64,000 nt of DNA, taken from Herpetosiphon sp042688385 (GTDB lineage Bacteria; Chloroflexota; Chloroflexia; Chloroflexales; Herpetosiphonaceae). Positions 51,968-61,210 of the stretch are shown here, piece by piece. Below the pieces are notes generated by a model that was given only the letters and a program-made list of their open reading frames with translations, did no database searches and was not told the origin of the DNA. Position numbers and translations under genes: made by a program. Every line of letters begins with the position of its first letter. Within the stretch, counting starts at the first letter, position 1. The stretch spans positions 248,001 to 312,000 of the forward strand of contig NZ_JBHUPY010000012.1 of NCBI RefSeq assembly GCF_042688385.1, given 5' to 3'.

Positions 51968-51976
51968 GCATATTTT
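51948..51976 (+). promoter_or_regulatory. P450 fusion gene promoter
   Basis: TTGGTA, 17 bp, TATTTT. The -35 lies in operator O2, so the P450 gene would be shut off by the same repressor. Confidence 0.5.
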
Positions 51977-52032
51977 TTGATAATTCGCGGCGACCTGCAC
52001 AGGCCAGCATTGCAATAAGCGAGGCTCGTTGT

Positions 52033-55000
52033 ATGAGTATTTCTAGTCCCATTCGTGCTATTCCCCAACCACCAACCCGTCCGATTGTTGGCAATGTACC
52101 GGATATTGGCATGGAAACGCCGGTGCAAAATTTGATGAAATTGGCGCAGCATTATGGGCCAATTTTTCGCGTGAGTTTTCCTAATCGCTCGGTTTTGGTG
52201 GTTTCTTCAGCAGCGTTGGTGGCCGAAATTAGCGATCAACAACGCTTCGATAAATTATTGCATGGCCCGTTGATTCAAATTCGCGATTTTGCTGGCGATG
52301 GTTTATTTACGGCCTACACCGAGGAAGCCAATTGGAGCAAGGCGCATCGTTTATTGATGCCAGCCTTTGGGCCAGCCAGCATGCGCAATTATTTCGACGA
52401 CATGCTCGATATTGCCGACCAATTATTTACCAAATGGGAGCGCCAAGGGCCAGAAACCGATTTCGATGTCGCCGATAATATGACCCGCCTGACGCTGGAT
52501 ACGATCGCCTTGTGTGGCTTTGGCTATCGCTTTAATTCATTTTATCAGCGCGAAATGCACCCCTTTGTTGAGGCAATGGTGCGAGCCTTGGCCGAAGCAG
52601 GTGCGCGTGCCCGCCGTTTATCAATTCAAACCAAGCTGATGCGTTCGACCCAGCGCCAATATGAAGCTGATATGCACTATATGCACGGCATTACCGACGA
52701 ATTAATTGCTAAACGCCGCAGCCTGCCCAGCAATGAAGTGCCCAACGATTTATTGGGATTGATGCTCAACGCCAAAGATTCAATCACTGGCGAAGGCTTA
52801 GATGATGCCAATATTCGCAATCAATTGGTGACATTTTTGATTGCAGGCCACGAAACGACCAGCGGCTTGCTTTCGTTCGCCACTTATTTCTTATTGCAAC
52901 AACCAGCAATTTTGCAGCGCGCCCAAAGCATTGTCGATGCGGTGCTGGGCGATCGCTTGCCGCGCTACGAAGATTTAGCCAAACTTGGCTATCTCGACCA
53001 AATTTTGCGCGAAACGCTGCGGCTTTGGCCAACCGCGCCTGTATTTGGCGTATATGCCAAGCACGATACAACGATTGCTGGCTTTCCGGTGAAGCAAGGC
53101 GAAAAATTCCTTGCCCTATTGCCAACCTTGCACCGCGACCCCAAAGTTTGGGCCAATCCAGAAGCGTTTGATCCTGATCGCTTTGCGCCCGAAAGCCGCG
53201 AACAAATTCCTGAGCATGCCTGGAAGCCGTTTGGCAACGGTCAACGCGCATGTATTGGCCGCTCCTTTGCCATGCAAGAGGCCACGTTGGTGCTGGCAAT
53301 GCTGCTGCAACGCTTTGAATTATCGCAGCCACAGCCCTACAAATTGCATGTCAAAGAAACTTTGACCCTCAAACCAGAAGGCTTGACAGTTCGCGCCCGC
53401 CTGCGCAAAATAATTAATCGGGCAAGCCAGCCAGCACAACCAATAATTATGTCCAAAACCGCCAACAACCAAGCCCTGCACAACACGCCGCTGTTGGTGC
53501 TCTATGGCTCGAATTCTGGCTCGTCGGAAGCTTTTGCACGCCGCATTGCCAGCGATGGTGAGGCTCAAGGCTACCAAGTAAGTGTTGCGCCACTCAATGA
53601 TTATGTCAATAAATTACCAACAAATGGCGTAGTGAGCATTGTTGCAGCGTCGTACAATGGCCAGCCCGCCGATAATGCCCAAGCCTTTTGCCAATGGCTG
53701 GCCAGCGTGGAGCCAGATTCGCTCAAGGGCGTGCGCTATAGCGTGTTTGGCTGTGGCAACCGCGATTGGCAAAGCACCTACCAAGCAGTGCCAACTCAAA
53801 TCGATCAGCACTTGCAGGCCGCAGGAGCAGAACGCTTGCTTGAACGTGGCGCAGCTGATGCCCGCAGCGATTTCTTTGGCGATTTTGAGCGTTGGTACGC
53901 GCCATTTTGGCCAACCCACAATCAAGCATTTGCAATCGAAACCACAGCAATCAACACCAAACCGCTGTACGAGGTTGAATTACTACCATCAAGTAGCAAC
54001 CAACTCGCCCAACAAAGTGGCTTGGTGTTTGCTAGCGTGCTCGAAAATCGCGAATTGGTGGATTTAAGCTCGCCCTTGGGCCGCTCAAAACGCCATCTCG
54101 AATTCAACTTGCCTGCTGAAATTCAGTATCAAGCTGGCGATTATCTGGCAATTCTGCCCGAAAACCACCCCAGCCTAATCGAGCGGGTCTGTAAACATTT
54201 TGGCCTAAAAACAGAGCAAACCGTGGTTTTACACGCCAATCGGGCCGCCAACTTGCCGCTTGAGCAGCCAATCAGCCTTGGTGAATTGCTCAAAAGCCAC
54301 GTTGAGTTGGCAACGCCAGCGACCCAGCGCGATCTAGCAATTTTGGCTGAGAAGAATGTTTGTCCGCCGCATCAAATCCATTTGGCTAGCTTGGCCAATG
54401 ATCACGAACGCTACAGCAACGAAATTTTGCAAAAACGGCTCAGCCTGCTCGATTTACTTGAACAATATCCATCATCGCTGCTGAATTTTGGCGAATTTTT
54501 GGCGCTTTTGCCAGCAATGCGGGTGCGTCAATACTCAATTTCATCATCGCCATTGCTCAATCCGCAGCAGGCCAGCCTAACCGTAGCGGTAGTTGATGCA
54601 CCTGCATGGTCGGGCAAAGGCCAGTTTTATGGCACATGTTCAAGCTATTTGGCCCGCTTGCAGGTTGGTGATCAGGTTGCCTTGACGTTGCGCCAGCCAC
54701 ATATTCCATTTCAGCCACCAACTGACAACAACCAACCACTGCTGATGATTTGCGCAGGCACCGGTTTAGCACCATTTCGTGGTTTTATCCAAGAACGGGT
54801 AGTCCGCCACGAGCAAGGCGAGCTGCTTGGCCCAACTGCCCTGTTTTTTGGCTGCGATCATCCCGAGGTCGATCTGCTGTATCGCGATCAAATTGTTAAT
54901 TGGCAGCAAGCAGGAGTTTTGGAATTTTATCCCGCTTTTTATCGCCAGCCAATCGGCGAGGTCAGCTTTGTGCAACATCGGCTCTGGCAAGAGCGCCAAC

Positions 55001-55191
55001 GAGTGTGGAGCTTAATCGAACAAGGCGCAGTAATTGCGGTCTGTGGCGATGGCCGTTATATGGCTCCAGCAGTGCGCGAAACGCTCGCCAAAATTTATGC
55101 TGAAGCCACTGGTAGCGAGCAAGCAGCAGCCATGGATTGGATTAGCGAAATGGAGCAAACAGGTCGCTATGTGGCCGATGTTTTTGGCTAA
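52033..55191 (+). CDS. CYP102 (P450-BM3-type) self-sufficient cytochrome P450
   Basis: 1052 aa. P450 domain (1-460): I-helix AGHETTSG near 271-278, ExxR in ILRETLRLWP, heme motif FGNGQRACIG with Cys407. FMN domain from about 487 (LYGSNSGSSEAFA), FAD/NADPH domain with RQYSISSSP and GTGLAPFRGF near 910, and a C-terminal WISEMEQTGRYVADVFG. CYP102 enzymes hydroxylate fatty acids using NADPH in a single chain; exact substrate unknown. It is under a divergent TetR, much as in Bacillus megaterium. A terminator follows. Confidence 0.95.
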   Translation: MSISSPIRAIPQPPTRPIVGNVPDIGMETPVQNLMKLAQHYGPIFRVSFPNRSVLVVSSAALVAEISDQQRFDKLLHGPLIQIRDFAGDGLFTAYTEEANWSKAHRLLMPAFGPASMRNYFDDMLDIADQLFTKWERQGPETDFDVADNMTRLTLDTIALCGFGYRFNSFYQREMHPFVEAMVRALAEAGARARRLSIQTKLMRSTQRQYEADMHYMHGITDELIAKRRSLPSNEVPNDLLGLMLNAKDSITGEGLDDANIRNQLVTFLIAGHETTSGLLSFATYFLLQQPAILQRAQSIVDAVLGDRLPRYEDLAKLGYLDQILRETLRLWPTAPVFGVYAKHDTTIAGFPVKQGEKFLALLPTLHRDPKVWANPEAFDPDRFAPESREQIPEHAWKPFGNGQRACIGRSFAMQEATLVLAMLLQRFELSQPQPYKLHVKETLTLKPEGLTVRARLRKIINRASQPAQPIIMSKTANNQALHNTPLLVLYGSNSGSSEAFARRIASDGEAQGYQVSVAPLNDYVNKLPTNGVVSIVAASYNGQPADNAQAFCQWLASVEPDSLKGVRYSVFGCGNRDWQSTYQAVPTQIDQHLQAAGAERLLERGAADARSDFFGDFERWYAPFWPTHNQAFAIETTAINTKPLYEVELLPSSSNQLAQQSGLVFASVLENRELVDLSSPLGRSKRHLEFNLPAEIQYQAGDYLAILPENHPSLIERVCKHFGLKTEQTVVLHANRAANLPLEQPISLGELLKSHVELATPATQRDLAILAEKNVCPPHQIHLASLANDHERYSNEILQKRLSLLDLLEQYPSSLLNFGEFLALLPAMRVRQYSISSSPLLNPQQASLTVAVVDAPAWSGKGQFYGTCSSYLARLQVGDQVALTLRQPHIPFQPPTDNNQPLLMICAGTGLAPFRGFIQERVVRHEQGELLGPTALFFGCDHPEVDLLYRDQIVNWQQAGVLEFYPAFYRQPIGEVSFVQHRLWQERQRVWSLIEQGAVIAVCGDGRYMAPAVRETLAKIYAEATGSEQAAAMDWISEMEQTGRYVADVFG

Positions 55192-55221
55192 ATCAGGCAT
55201 CAATTAATCAAATAGCTGTAA

Positions 55222-55253
55222 AAATGCCGTTGGATCAATTTCCAACGGCATTT
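55222..55253 (+). terminator. Rho-independent terminator after the P450 gene
   Basis: AAATGCCGTTGGA-TCAATT-TCCAACGGCATTT, a 13-bp perfect stem, followed by GTTTAAT. The remaining gap to the kinase gene holds a TATACT -10 at 55322-55327. Confidence 0.88.
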
Positions 55254-55425
55254 GTTTAATCGAAGATTGTTCGCTGCTGAAAGTGTGGAAATTGTTTATT
55301 GCATGAGCCACACGCGGCTGTTATACTGCGAGAGTGTCCTCTAACTAGAATATATCGCAGACTCCCTAGCGCTACAACAGCCAAATTCTGCAATCAATTG
55401 TGCAAAGCCTGATGAGGATGGCGCA

Positions 55426-58400
55426 ATGCCTGATATTGAAGATTCATCACTGCAACTTAATCTTCCTGCATGGATGCGCAATGGCGGGATCGCTGGAGCA
55501 AGCTTACAACAGATCGATTGGCGTATGCATGCGCTTGGGCCAATGGAACAATGGCCAAGTGCCTTACAAACCGCGCTGAGTATGGTGTTATCAGCTGCAA
55601 TCCCCATGGCATTAATTTGGTCGGCAACGCAGACTATTTTTCATAATGATCACTATCTTGAATTGCTTGATTCTGATAATCCCCCCAGCCAAGCAAATTC
55701 TGAAACCGGCTTCTTGAACTATCCAGCGTTGCAACAAGCCATCCAACAGGCCAGTGCAGGCCAAAGCATCAAGCTCAAAGCTTTTGCGCTAAGCCAATCA
55801 TTAAGCGTTGATCTAGCTTTTAGCCCAATTTATGCAGAACACAGCACCATTGTGGGCGTGCTAAATAGCGTTACCCACAGCCACAGCGCCCAGAAAAATC
55901 TCTCTACTCAAGCAACACCAGCTTCATTTTTACATTTAATCGAGCAATCCACGCCGAGCTTGCAGCCAACCAAGCAGCTTCAGCCTGAGCACGAGCGGCT
56001 TGGCGCGCTAATCGGCTACGTTGATCGCCAGGGCTATTATCGTTTCAACAATCAGGCCTATCAACAATGGTTTCAACGGCCACTGCACCAAATTACTGGC
56101 TCAACGCTCAGCGACGTTTGGGGCGAAGCCGCCTACCAGCAATTTTATGATCACATCCATCAAGCCTTGCTTGGCCAAACCGTAAGCTTTGAGACCGTAA
56201 TTGCGCTTGCAGACGATCAGATTCGCAGCGTCGCGCTTGAATATCAGCCAGATTTGAATGCAGCAGGCGAAGTGCAAGGATTTTTCAGTTTTATTAACGA
56301 TCTGAGCAGCAATAAAAAATTAGCGGTTGCAGTTCAAGAATCGCAACAACGCTTTAATGCACTCTTCCAAACGAGCACAAGCCCAATGATTATTACCCGT
56401 TTGCACGATGGGCTTATTTTAGATTTAAACGAAAGCTTTAGTCGCTTGCTTGGCTATCAATACGATCAATTAATTAATCAACCGATTCAAGAACTCAATA
56501 TTTTCGTTAATCTGCACGATCGAATTGCGATGGTTCGAATATTAAAAAATCAAAGCTACGTTAGTGATTATGAATTGGAAGTTCGAACCAAATCTGATGA
56601 AACAATTTTTGTTATTTGCTCAATGACCTTGCTTGTCTTAGATAACAGTTTATGTGGCTTTACAGTTATTCATAATATCAATAATCGCAAAATTTTTGAG
56701 CGCAAACTGCAAGAAAGTGAAGAACGATTAAAAATCGTGATCGAAAATCTCAATGAAGGAATTGTATTATCGGATGTTGATGGCAATCTTTTTCATTGGA
56801 ATCGTACAGCTTTAGCGATGCATGGCTTTGCAAGTATGCAAGAATGTCGTGAACGCTTGCCTGATTTTCACGATTTTTATGAAATTAGCACCCTTGATGA
56901 TCGTATATTAGCTATTGAAGAATGGCCAATGGCACGGCTGATTCGGGGCGAAACTTTAGAATTAATTGAATTAAAAATTCGCCGCATTAATACTCCAATT
57001 GTTTGGGAACGAATTTTTTGCTATGGTGGTGCAACCGTTATCGATTCGTCTGGGCATACGGTTGCGTTCTTAACAATTACCGATATTACTAAACGCAAAA
57101 AGGTTGAGCAAAAGCTTCAATATCAAGCCAATCTTTTAGCGCATGTTTCCGATGCAATTATTTCAACCGATAGCAATTATACTATTAGAAGCTGGAACCG
57201 TGCTGCTGAAGAAATTTATGGCTGGCCTGCCCAAGAAGCAATTGGCCAGCGCTTAGGCCATTTGATTCCAACTGAATATATTTATAACGATACCCGTGAT
57301 CAAGCAAGTACACGTTTAATCGAGCAATCATTTTGGCAAGGCGAAGTCTACCAATATACCCGTAATGGCCAAAAATTGCATATGCTCAGTAGTGTTTCGC
57401 TGATTAAAAATATTCAAGGCCAAATTCAAGGAACTGTTGGAATTAACCGTGATATTACTGCTTATAAAGAAGCAACCCAAGCGCTCCAAGAAAGTGAACT
57501 ACGCTTTCGAACACTAACTGAATCATTACCACAATTAATTTGGACTTGTACAATAGCCGGAGCATGTGATTATTTAAGCCAACAATGGGTTCAATATACG
57601 GGAATACCGGAAGCAGAACAATTAGGCTTAGCATGGATCAAACAAATTCATCCTGATGATCAAGCAAAAATCCTGAACGAATGGAACAATGCGCTTAATA
57701 ATCGCCAAAAGTTTCATAGCGAGTATCGGATTCGGCGACATGACAATACCTATCGTTGGTTTGATACCCAAGCTGTGCCTTTTTTCAACCAACAAGGCGA
57801 AATTATTAAGTGGTTTGGCGCAAGCAACGATATTGATGATCGTAAGCGAGCAGAAGATGCCCAATTACGCAGCCAAAAAATGGAGGCCTTAGGCACGCTA
57901 GCAGGCGGAATTGCCCATGATTTTAATAATATTTTGCTAGCAATTACGGGAAATACCCAATTAGCAATGTTAGACCTTGATCCACAGCATCCTGTGCAGA
58001 ATAACCTGCGTGAAATTGAACAAGCAGGCGAGCGTGCAACAGATTTAGTCCGCCAAATTTTAACCTTTAGTCGCCAACAAGAAGTAAAACGCGAGGTTGT
58101 TTTATTGCCAACAATTATTGATCAGGCAGTAAAATTATTGCGCGCAACCTTACCAGCACTGATTGAAATTCAGGTCAAGGTTGTGGGTCAAATTCCGGCA
58201 ACTGCCGCTGATCCAACCCAAATTTTCCAGATTATTATGAATTTGGCGACCAATGCGGCCCATGCAATTGGCAATAATCGCGGCTTGATTGAAATTCGGC
58301 TTGATTTAATCCATCTGACTGCTGAATTATTGCGTGCAGTCCCCAACCTACAACAGGGCCATTATGTGCGGCTCTCGGTCAGTGATAATGGTTGCGGCAT

Positions 58401-58992
58401 GGAACAAGAGACAATCAAACGAATTTTCGATCCCTTCTTTACAACCAAGCCGCTTGGCGAGGGCACTGGGCTGGGGTTATCGGTGGTTGATGGAATTATG
58501 AAGAACCACGATGGCGCAATTACGGTCTATAGCCAAATTAATAAAGGCTCCACCTTTCGGCTCTATTTTCCGACCACCAACGAACTGCCAACGCCGGAAC
58601 CACCAAAACGCCAGCTGATTAGCGAAAGTGGCTCGGCCCAGATTGTGTATATTGATGATGATCAAGCATTGGTGAGCTTGGCCATTAAGATGCTCACCAC
58701 CTTGGGCTACACGGTGCAAGGTTTTACCAACCCGCAACACGCCTTGGAATATGTGCAGAATGACCCCAATGCCACCGATATTGTGATTAGTGATGTTTCG
58801 ATGCCACATATGTCGGGCTTCGATTTGGCCCAACAATTGCACGCGATTAAGCCCAATTTGCCAATTATTTTAACCTCGGGCTATGTACGCCCAGAAGATT
58901 ATGCACGTGCTCAAGCTTTGGGCATTCATGCGTTAATTTTGAAGCCGCATACCTATGAAGATTTAGGCTATACCTTGGCCCAAATCGTCTAG
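55426..58992 (+). CDS. PAS-rich hybrid histidine kinase with receiver domain
   Basis: 1188 aa, no clear membrane helix. An N-terminal PAS-like region and four or five PAS domains (about 190-310, 305-425, 430-560, 562-690, 690-815). HisKA with H831 in LAGGIAHDFNN, HATPase with N-box NLATNAAHAI, VSDNGCGM and GTGLGLSVVDGI. The C-terminal receiver has phospho-acceptor D1123 in IVISDVSMP. A soluble multi-sensor kinase. The PAS stretch (56.3-57.9 kb) is visibly more AT-rich and uses more TTA, ATT and AAT codons than its neighbours. Confidence 0.93.
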   Translation: MPDIEDSSLQLNLPAWMRNGGIAGASLQQIDWRMHALGPMEQWPSALQTALSMVLSAAIPMALIWSATQTIFHNDHYLELLDSDNPPSQANSETGFLNYPALQQAIQQASAGQSIKLKAFALSQSLSVDLAFSPIYAEHSTIVGVLNSVTHSHSAQKNLSTQATPASFLHLIEQSTPSLQPTKQLQPEHERLGALIGYVDRQGYYRFNNQAYQQWFQRPLHQITGSTLSDVWGEAAYQQFYDHIHQALLGQTVSFETVIALADDQIRSVALEYQPDLNAAGEVQGFFSFINDLSSNKKLAVAVQESQQRFNALFQTSTSPMIITRLHDGLILDLNESFSRLLGYQYDQLINQPIQELNIFVNLHDRIAMVRILKNQSYVSDYELEVRTKSDETIFVICSMTLLVLDNSLCGFTVIHNINNRKIFERKLQESEERLKIVIENLNEGIVLSDVDGNLFHWNRTALAMHGFASMQECRERLPDFHDFYEISTLDDRILAIEEWPMARLIRGETLELIELKIRRINTPIVWERIFCYGGATVIDSSGHTVAFLTITDITKRKKVEQKLQYQANLLAHVSDAIISTDSNYTIRSWNRAAEEIYGWPAQEAIGQRLGHLIPTEYIYNDTRDQASTRLIEQSFWQGEVYQYTRNGQKLHMLSSVSLIKNIQGQIQGTVGINRDITAYKEATQALQESELRFRTLTESLPQLIWTCTIAGACDYLSQQWVQYTGIPEAEQLGLAWIKQIHPDDQAKILNEWNNALNNRQKFHSEYRIRRHDNTYRWFDTQAVPFFNQQGEIIKWFGASNDIDDRKRAEDAQLRSQKMEALGTLAGGIAHDFNNILLAITGNTQLAMLDLDPQHPVQNNLREIEQAGERATDLVRQILTFSRQQEVKREVVLLPTIIDQAVKLLRATLPALIEIQVKVVGQIPATAADPTQIFQIIMNLATNAAHAIGNNRGLIEIRLDLIHLTAELLRAVPNLQQGHYVRLSVSDNGCGMEQETIKRIFDPFFTTKPLGEGTGLGLSVVDGIMKNHDGAITVYSQINKGSTFRLYFPTTNELPTPEPPKRQLISESGSAQIVYIDDDQALVSLAIKMLTTLGYTVQGFTNPQHALEYVQNDPNATDIVISDVSMPHMSGFDLAQQLHAIKPNLPIILTSGYVRPEDYARAQALGIHALILKPHTYEDLGYTLAQIV

Positions 58993-59224
58993 CCAAGGCG
59001 GCTGAAATTTTTTAACGGTTCTTTACCCTTAACTCATCTGCTACTCATCCAAGTAGCATAATATCATTCTCGGAAACCACGCTCGGTACAAGGAAACTGC
59101 ATCAACAATCGTGACGATGACGAGACCTTGGAAGGAGATAACTTCATCACCTTCAACCATCGACCGACAAAACCCCTCCTGTGATGGGGTCACACATCGC
59201 AGAACGATTCAAAAATCCTCATTC

Positions 59225-59261
59225 GCCGCTATCCCCCCCTATGGATAGCGGCGAATATCGT
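59225..59261 (-). terminator. Hairpin at the end of the aldehyde dehydrogenase gene
   Basis: ATTCGCCGCTATCC and GGATAGCGGCGAAT, 14-bp perfect arms with a C-rich loop, directly beside the stop at 59262. Probably terminates the minus-strand transcript. The 270-bp gap to the kinase gene otherwise shows nothing clear. Confidence 0.75.
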
Positions 59262-60680
59262 TTAGCGTTTGTTGAGCATGCGCCGCGACCACGCCACCAA
59301 ACGCTTGGCAGCTCCCCGATAGGGCGGTTGAAACAGATTAACCAGATTCAGGCCACCTTGTTGAAAGACCGCTCGTTCATGCGAAAAGGTTTTAAAGCTA
59401 TAAAAACCATAATAGTTACCCAAGCCACTTTGGCCAACCCCGCCAAATGGCAAATGTGGATTGGCTAAATTGAGCAAAACGCCATTAATCACGCTGCTAC
59501 CAGCTGGAATTTCGCGCAAGAGCCAATTGGTAATTGCTTGATTTTCGCTGAAAATAGCCATTGTTAGGGGCTTGCCACTAGCACGGGTGGCCATAATCAC
59601 TTCATCAATCTGGTCGTAGACCAAAATTGGCAAAATTGGCCCGAAAATTTCTTCTTGCATAATTGCCATGCCAGGCTTAACATTGGTCAAAACGGTTGGG
59701 GCAAAGCGCGCTGGATGGTCGGTTGATTGACCACCTAAGGCGACCAAGGCCCCTTGGGCAACCGAGTTATTGAGCAAGCCGCGCAAGCGAGCTGTGGCAT
59801 TGGCATCGATCACATTGGCCAAATCAGGCGATTGCAGACGGGTATAATCGCCTTTGCCATAATTACGCTCAATTTGTTTGATAATTAATTGGGTCAGGGC
59901 TTGGGCTTGCTCGCGCTGCACCCAAACATGATCCGGCGCAACACAGGTTTGGCCAGCATTGACAAACTTGCCCCAAACAATCAATTGGGCCACTCGCTGC
60001 AAATCTGCCGAACGATCGATAATTGCTGGCGATTTGCCACCCAGTTCTAAGGTAACCGAGCTAAAATGTTCAGCGGCGCGCTGCATCACATATTGGCCAA
60101 TGCGTGGGCTGCCAGTAAAGAAAATATGCTCAAATGGTAAATCGAGCAAGGCTTCGGCGGTATCAATATCGCCCACAACCGTGGTTACATGCTCAGGCTT
60201 AAAGGCGGCGGCGATAATGTTGGCAATCACTTGAGCGGTATGCGGCGTGCGCTCCGATGGCCGCACAATCGCGCAATTGCCAGCGGCAACCGCCCCCACC
60301 AAGGGAGCCAAAGCCAGCGAAAGCGGATAATTCCAAGGAGCCAAAATCAGCACCACGCCGCGCGGCTCGTATTGAATCCAGCTTTTGCTGCCAGCAAGCA
60401 TGGTTGGCGTTTTAACCCGTTTGGGTTGCATCCAGCCTTCGAGGCGTTTCATTGCAAAATTAATTTGCTCGATTACCTGTTGAATTTCGGTGGCTTCGGT
60501 TTCGGCCACAGGTTTCGCAAAATCAGCCTGCAAGGCTGCATAAATATCGGGGCGGGCTTGTTCAATTGCCCGTTTAAATTGCTGTAAATAGCCAAGTCGT
60601 TCAGCTGCGCGGCTGGCAGCGATGCGGCCACGATTGGCCTGCAAGGCCGCAAATTGGCCATGAATTTGCATGAGGTTCAT
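59262..60680 (-). CDS. Class 3 aldehyde dehydrogenase family protein
   Basis: 472 aa. N-terminal helix-rich segment, cofactor region APWNYPLSLALAPLVGA, FFTGSPRIGQYVM, catalytic Glu in VTLELGGKSPAI and catalytic Cys in NAGQTCVAPDHV. The C-terminal PFGGVGQSGLGNYYG is typical of class 3 (fatty/aromatic aldehyde) members. Oxidises aldehydes to acids with NAD(P). ATG 60680 with GGAGG 6 nt upstream is used; the longer frame only runs into small-RNA copy C. It has its own TATAAT. Confidence 0.95.
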   Translation of the reverse strand: MNLMQIHGQFAALQANRGRIAASRAAERLGYLQQFKRAIEQARPDIYAALQADFAKPVAETEATEIQQVIEQINFAMKRLEGWMQPKRVKTPTMLAGSKSWIQYEPRGVVLILAPWNYPLSLALAPLVGAVAAGNCAIVRPSERTPHTAQVIANIIAAAFKPEHVTTVVGDIDTAEALLDLPFEHIFFTGSPRIGQYVMQRAAEHFSSVTLELGGKSPAIIDRSADLQRVAQLIVWGKFVNAGQTCVAPDHVWVQREQAQALTQLIIKQIERNYGKGDYTRLQSPDLANVIDANATARLRGLLNNSVAQGALVALGGQSTDHPARFAPTVLTNVKPGMAIMQEEIFGPILPILVYDQIDEVIMATRASGKPLTMAIFSENQAITNWLLREIPAGSSVINGVLLNLANPHLPFGGVGQSGLGNYYGFYSFKTFSHERAVFQQGGLNLVNLFQPPYRGAAKRLVAWSRRMLNKR

Positions 60681-60710
60681 TGATTCCTCCAACACAACAT
60701 GTCGCAGGCT

Positions 60711-60716
60711 ATTATA
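60711..60716 (-). promoter_or_regulatory. -10 box of the aldehyde dehydrogenase gene
   Basis: TATAAT on the minus strand, 30 bp before the ATG and downstream of the copy C hairpin. It makes copy C an independent unit and not a leader of this gene. Confidence 0.55.
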
Positions 60717-60747
60717 CGCGAGCTTGGCGGCAGCATACAGAAACTTG

Positions 60748-60875
60748 CTAAAACCACAAACGGCCCAGTCGGGCCGCTTGCAGGAGAGAAGAGTGTAGAG
60801 GAGGAAGAATTTGATCGTAGTATCAGGCTTGAAGCTTACGACCAACCTAACGAGCCAAAACGCCACAACTCCTAT
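60748..60875 (-). ncRNA. Candidate small RNA, repeat element copy C
   Basis: 128 nt, colinear with copies A and B except for 3 nt in the CA-rich part. ATAGGAGT, 15 nt, CGTTAGG, stem GGTCGTA/TACGATC (one G-U), then CTTCCTCCTC (60798-60807 complement), then hairpin CGGCCC-GACT-GGGCCG with flanking AAG/TTT and GTTTTAG. Its stem differs from copy B by a compensating change (C-G in B, U-A here), supporting a folded RNA. Confidence 0.62.
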
Positions 60876-61041
60876 TTCGATCTAAGCCGCAGAGGGGAAA
60901 AAACAGAACATAGAGCATAGAGCAAAGAACATAGAGCCTAGGATTCAGGGATCAGGGATCAGAGGTCAGAGGCTATTGGCTTTGGGCTTTCGGAAGATTC
61001 TTCGTGGAATTCGGGCAATTCGTGGCGAAAAGAGGCTCACT

Positions 61042-61195
61042 TTTAACGCAGAGGCGCAGAGCAGGCATGGCTATTGGCTATAGGCTTTGGGCTGGCGAGA
61101 ACATAATCTTAACAATCTGTGCCAATCTGTGGCCAAAAAACTTAACCTTCGTGTTTCTTCGCGGTTCCGTGCTTCGTGGCCCTTCGTGAATCAAT
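61042..61195. repeat. Direct-repeat block, left copy
   Basis: About 154 bp: TTTAACGCAGAGGCGCAGAG, GGCATGGCTATTGGCTATAGG, TAATCTTAACAATCTGTGCC and TTAACCTTCGTGTTTCTTCG in order. Nearly the same order and sequence occurs at 61959-62111. Together they bracket the gene at 61211. The stretch 60876-61041 before it contains GGGATCAGGGATCAG and ACATAGAGC repeats, no gene. Confidence 0.75.
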
Positions 61196-61210
61196 TAAGG
61201 AGAGAATTTA

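Noticed and set aside
59100..59224. Small ORF starting near 59116 between kinase and aldehyde dehydrogenase
   Set aside because: About 42 codons, no proper RBS, ends in the terminator hairpin, no recognisable product.
60681..60866. N-terminal extension of the aldehyde dehydrogenase
   Set aside because: The extension translates small-RNA copy C and the promoter. The ATG at 60680 has a perfect RBS and fits the family length.
60748..60875. Riboswitch controlling the aldehyde dehydrogenase
   Set aside because: The dehydrogenase has its own TATAAT after the hairpin, and the other two copies of the element are not upstream of genes on their strand.
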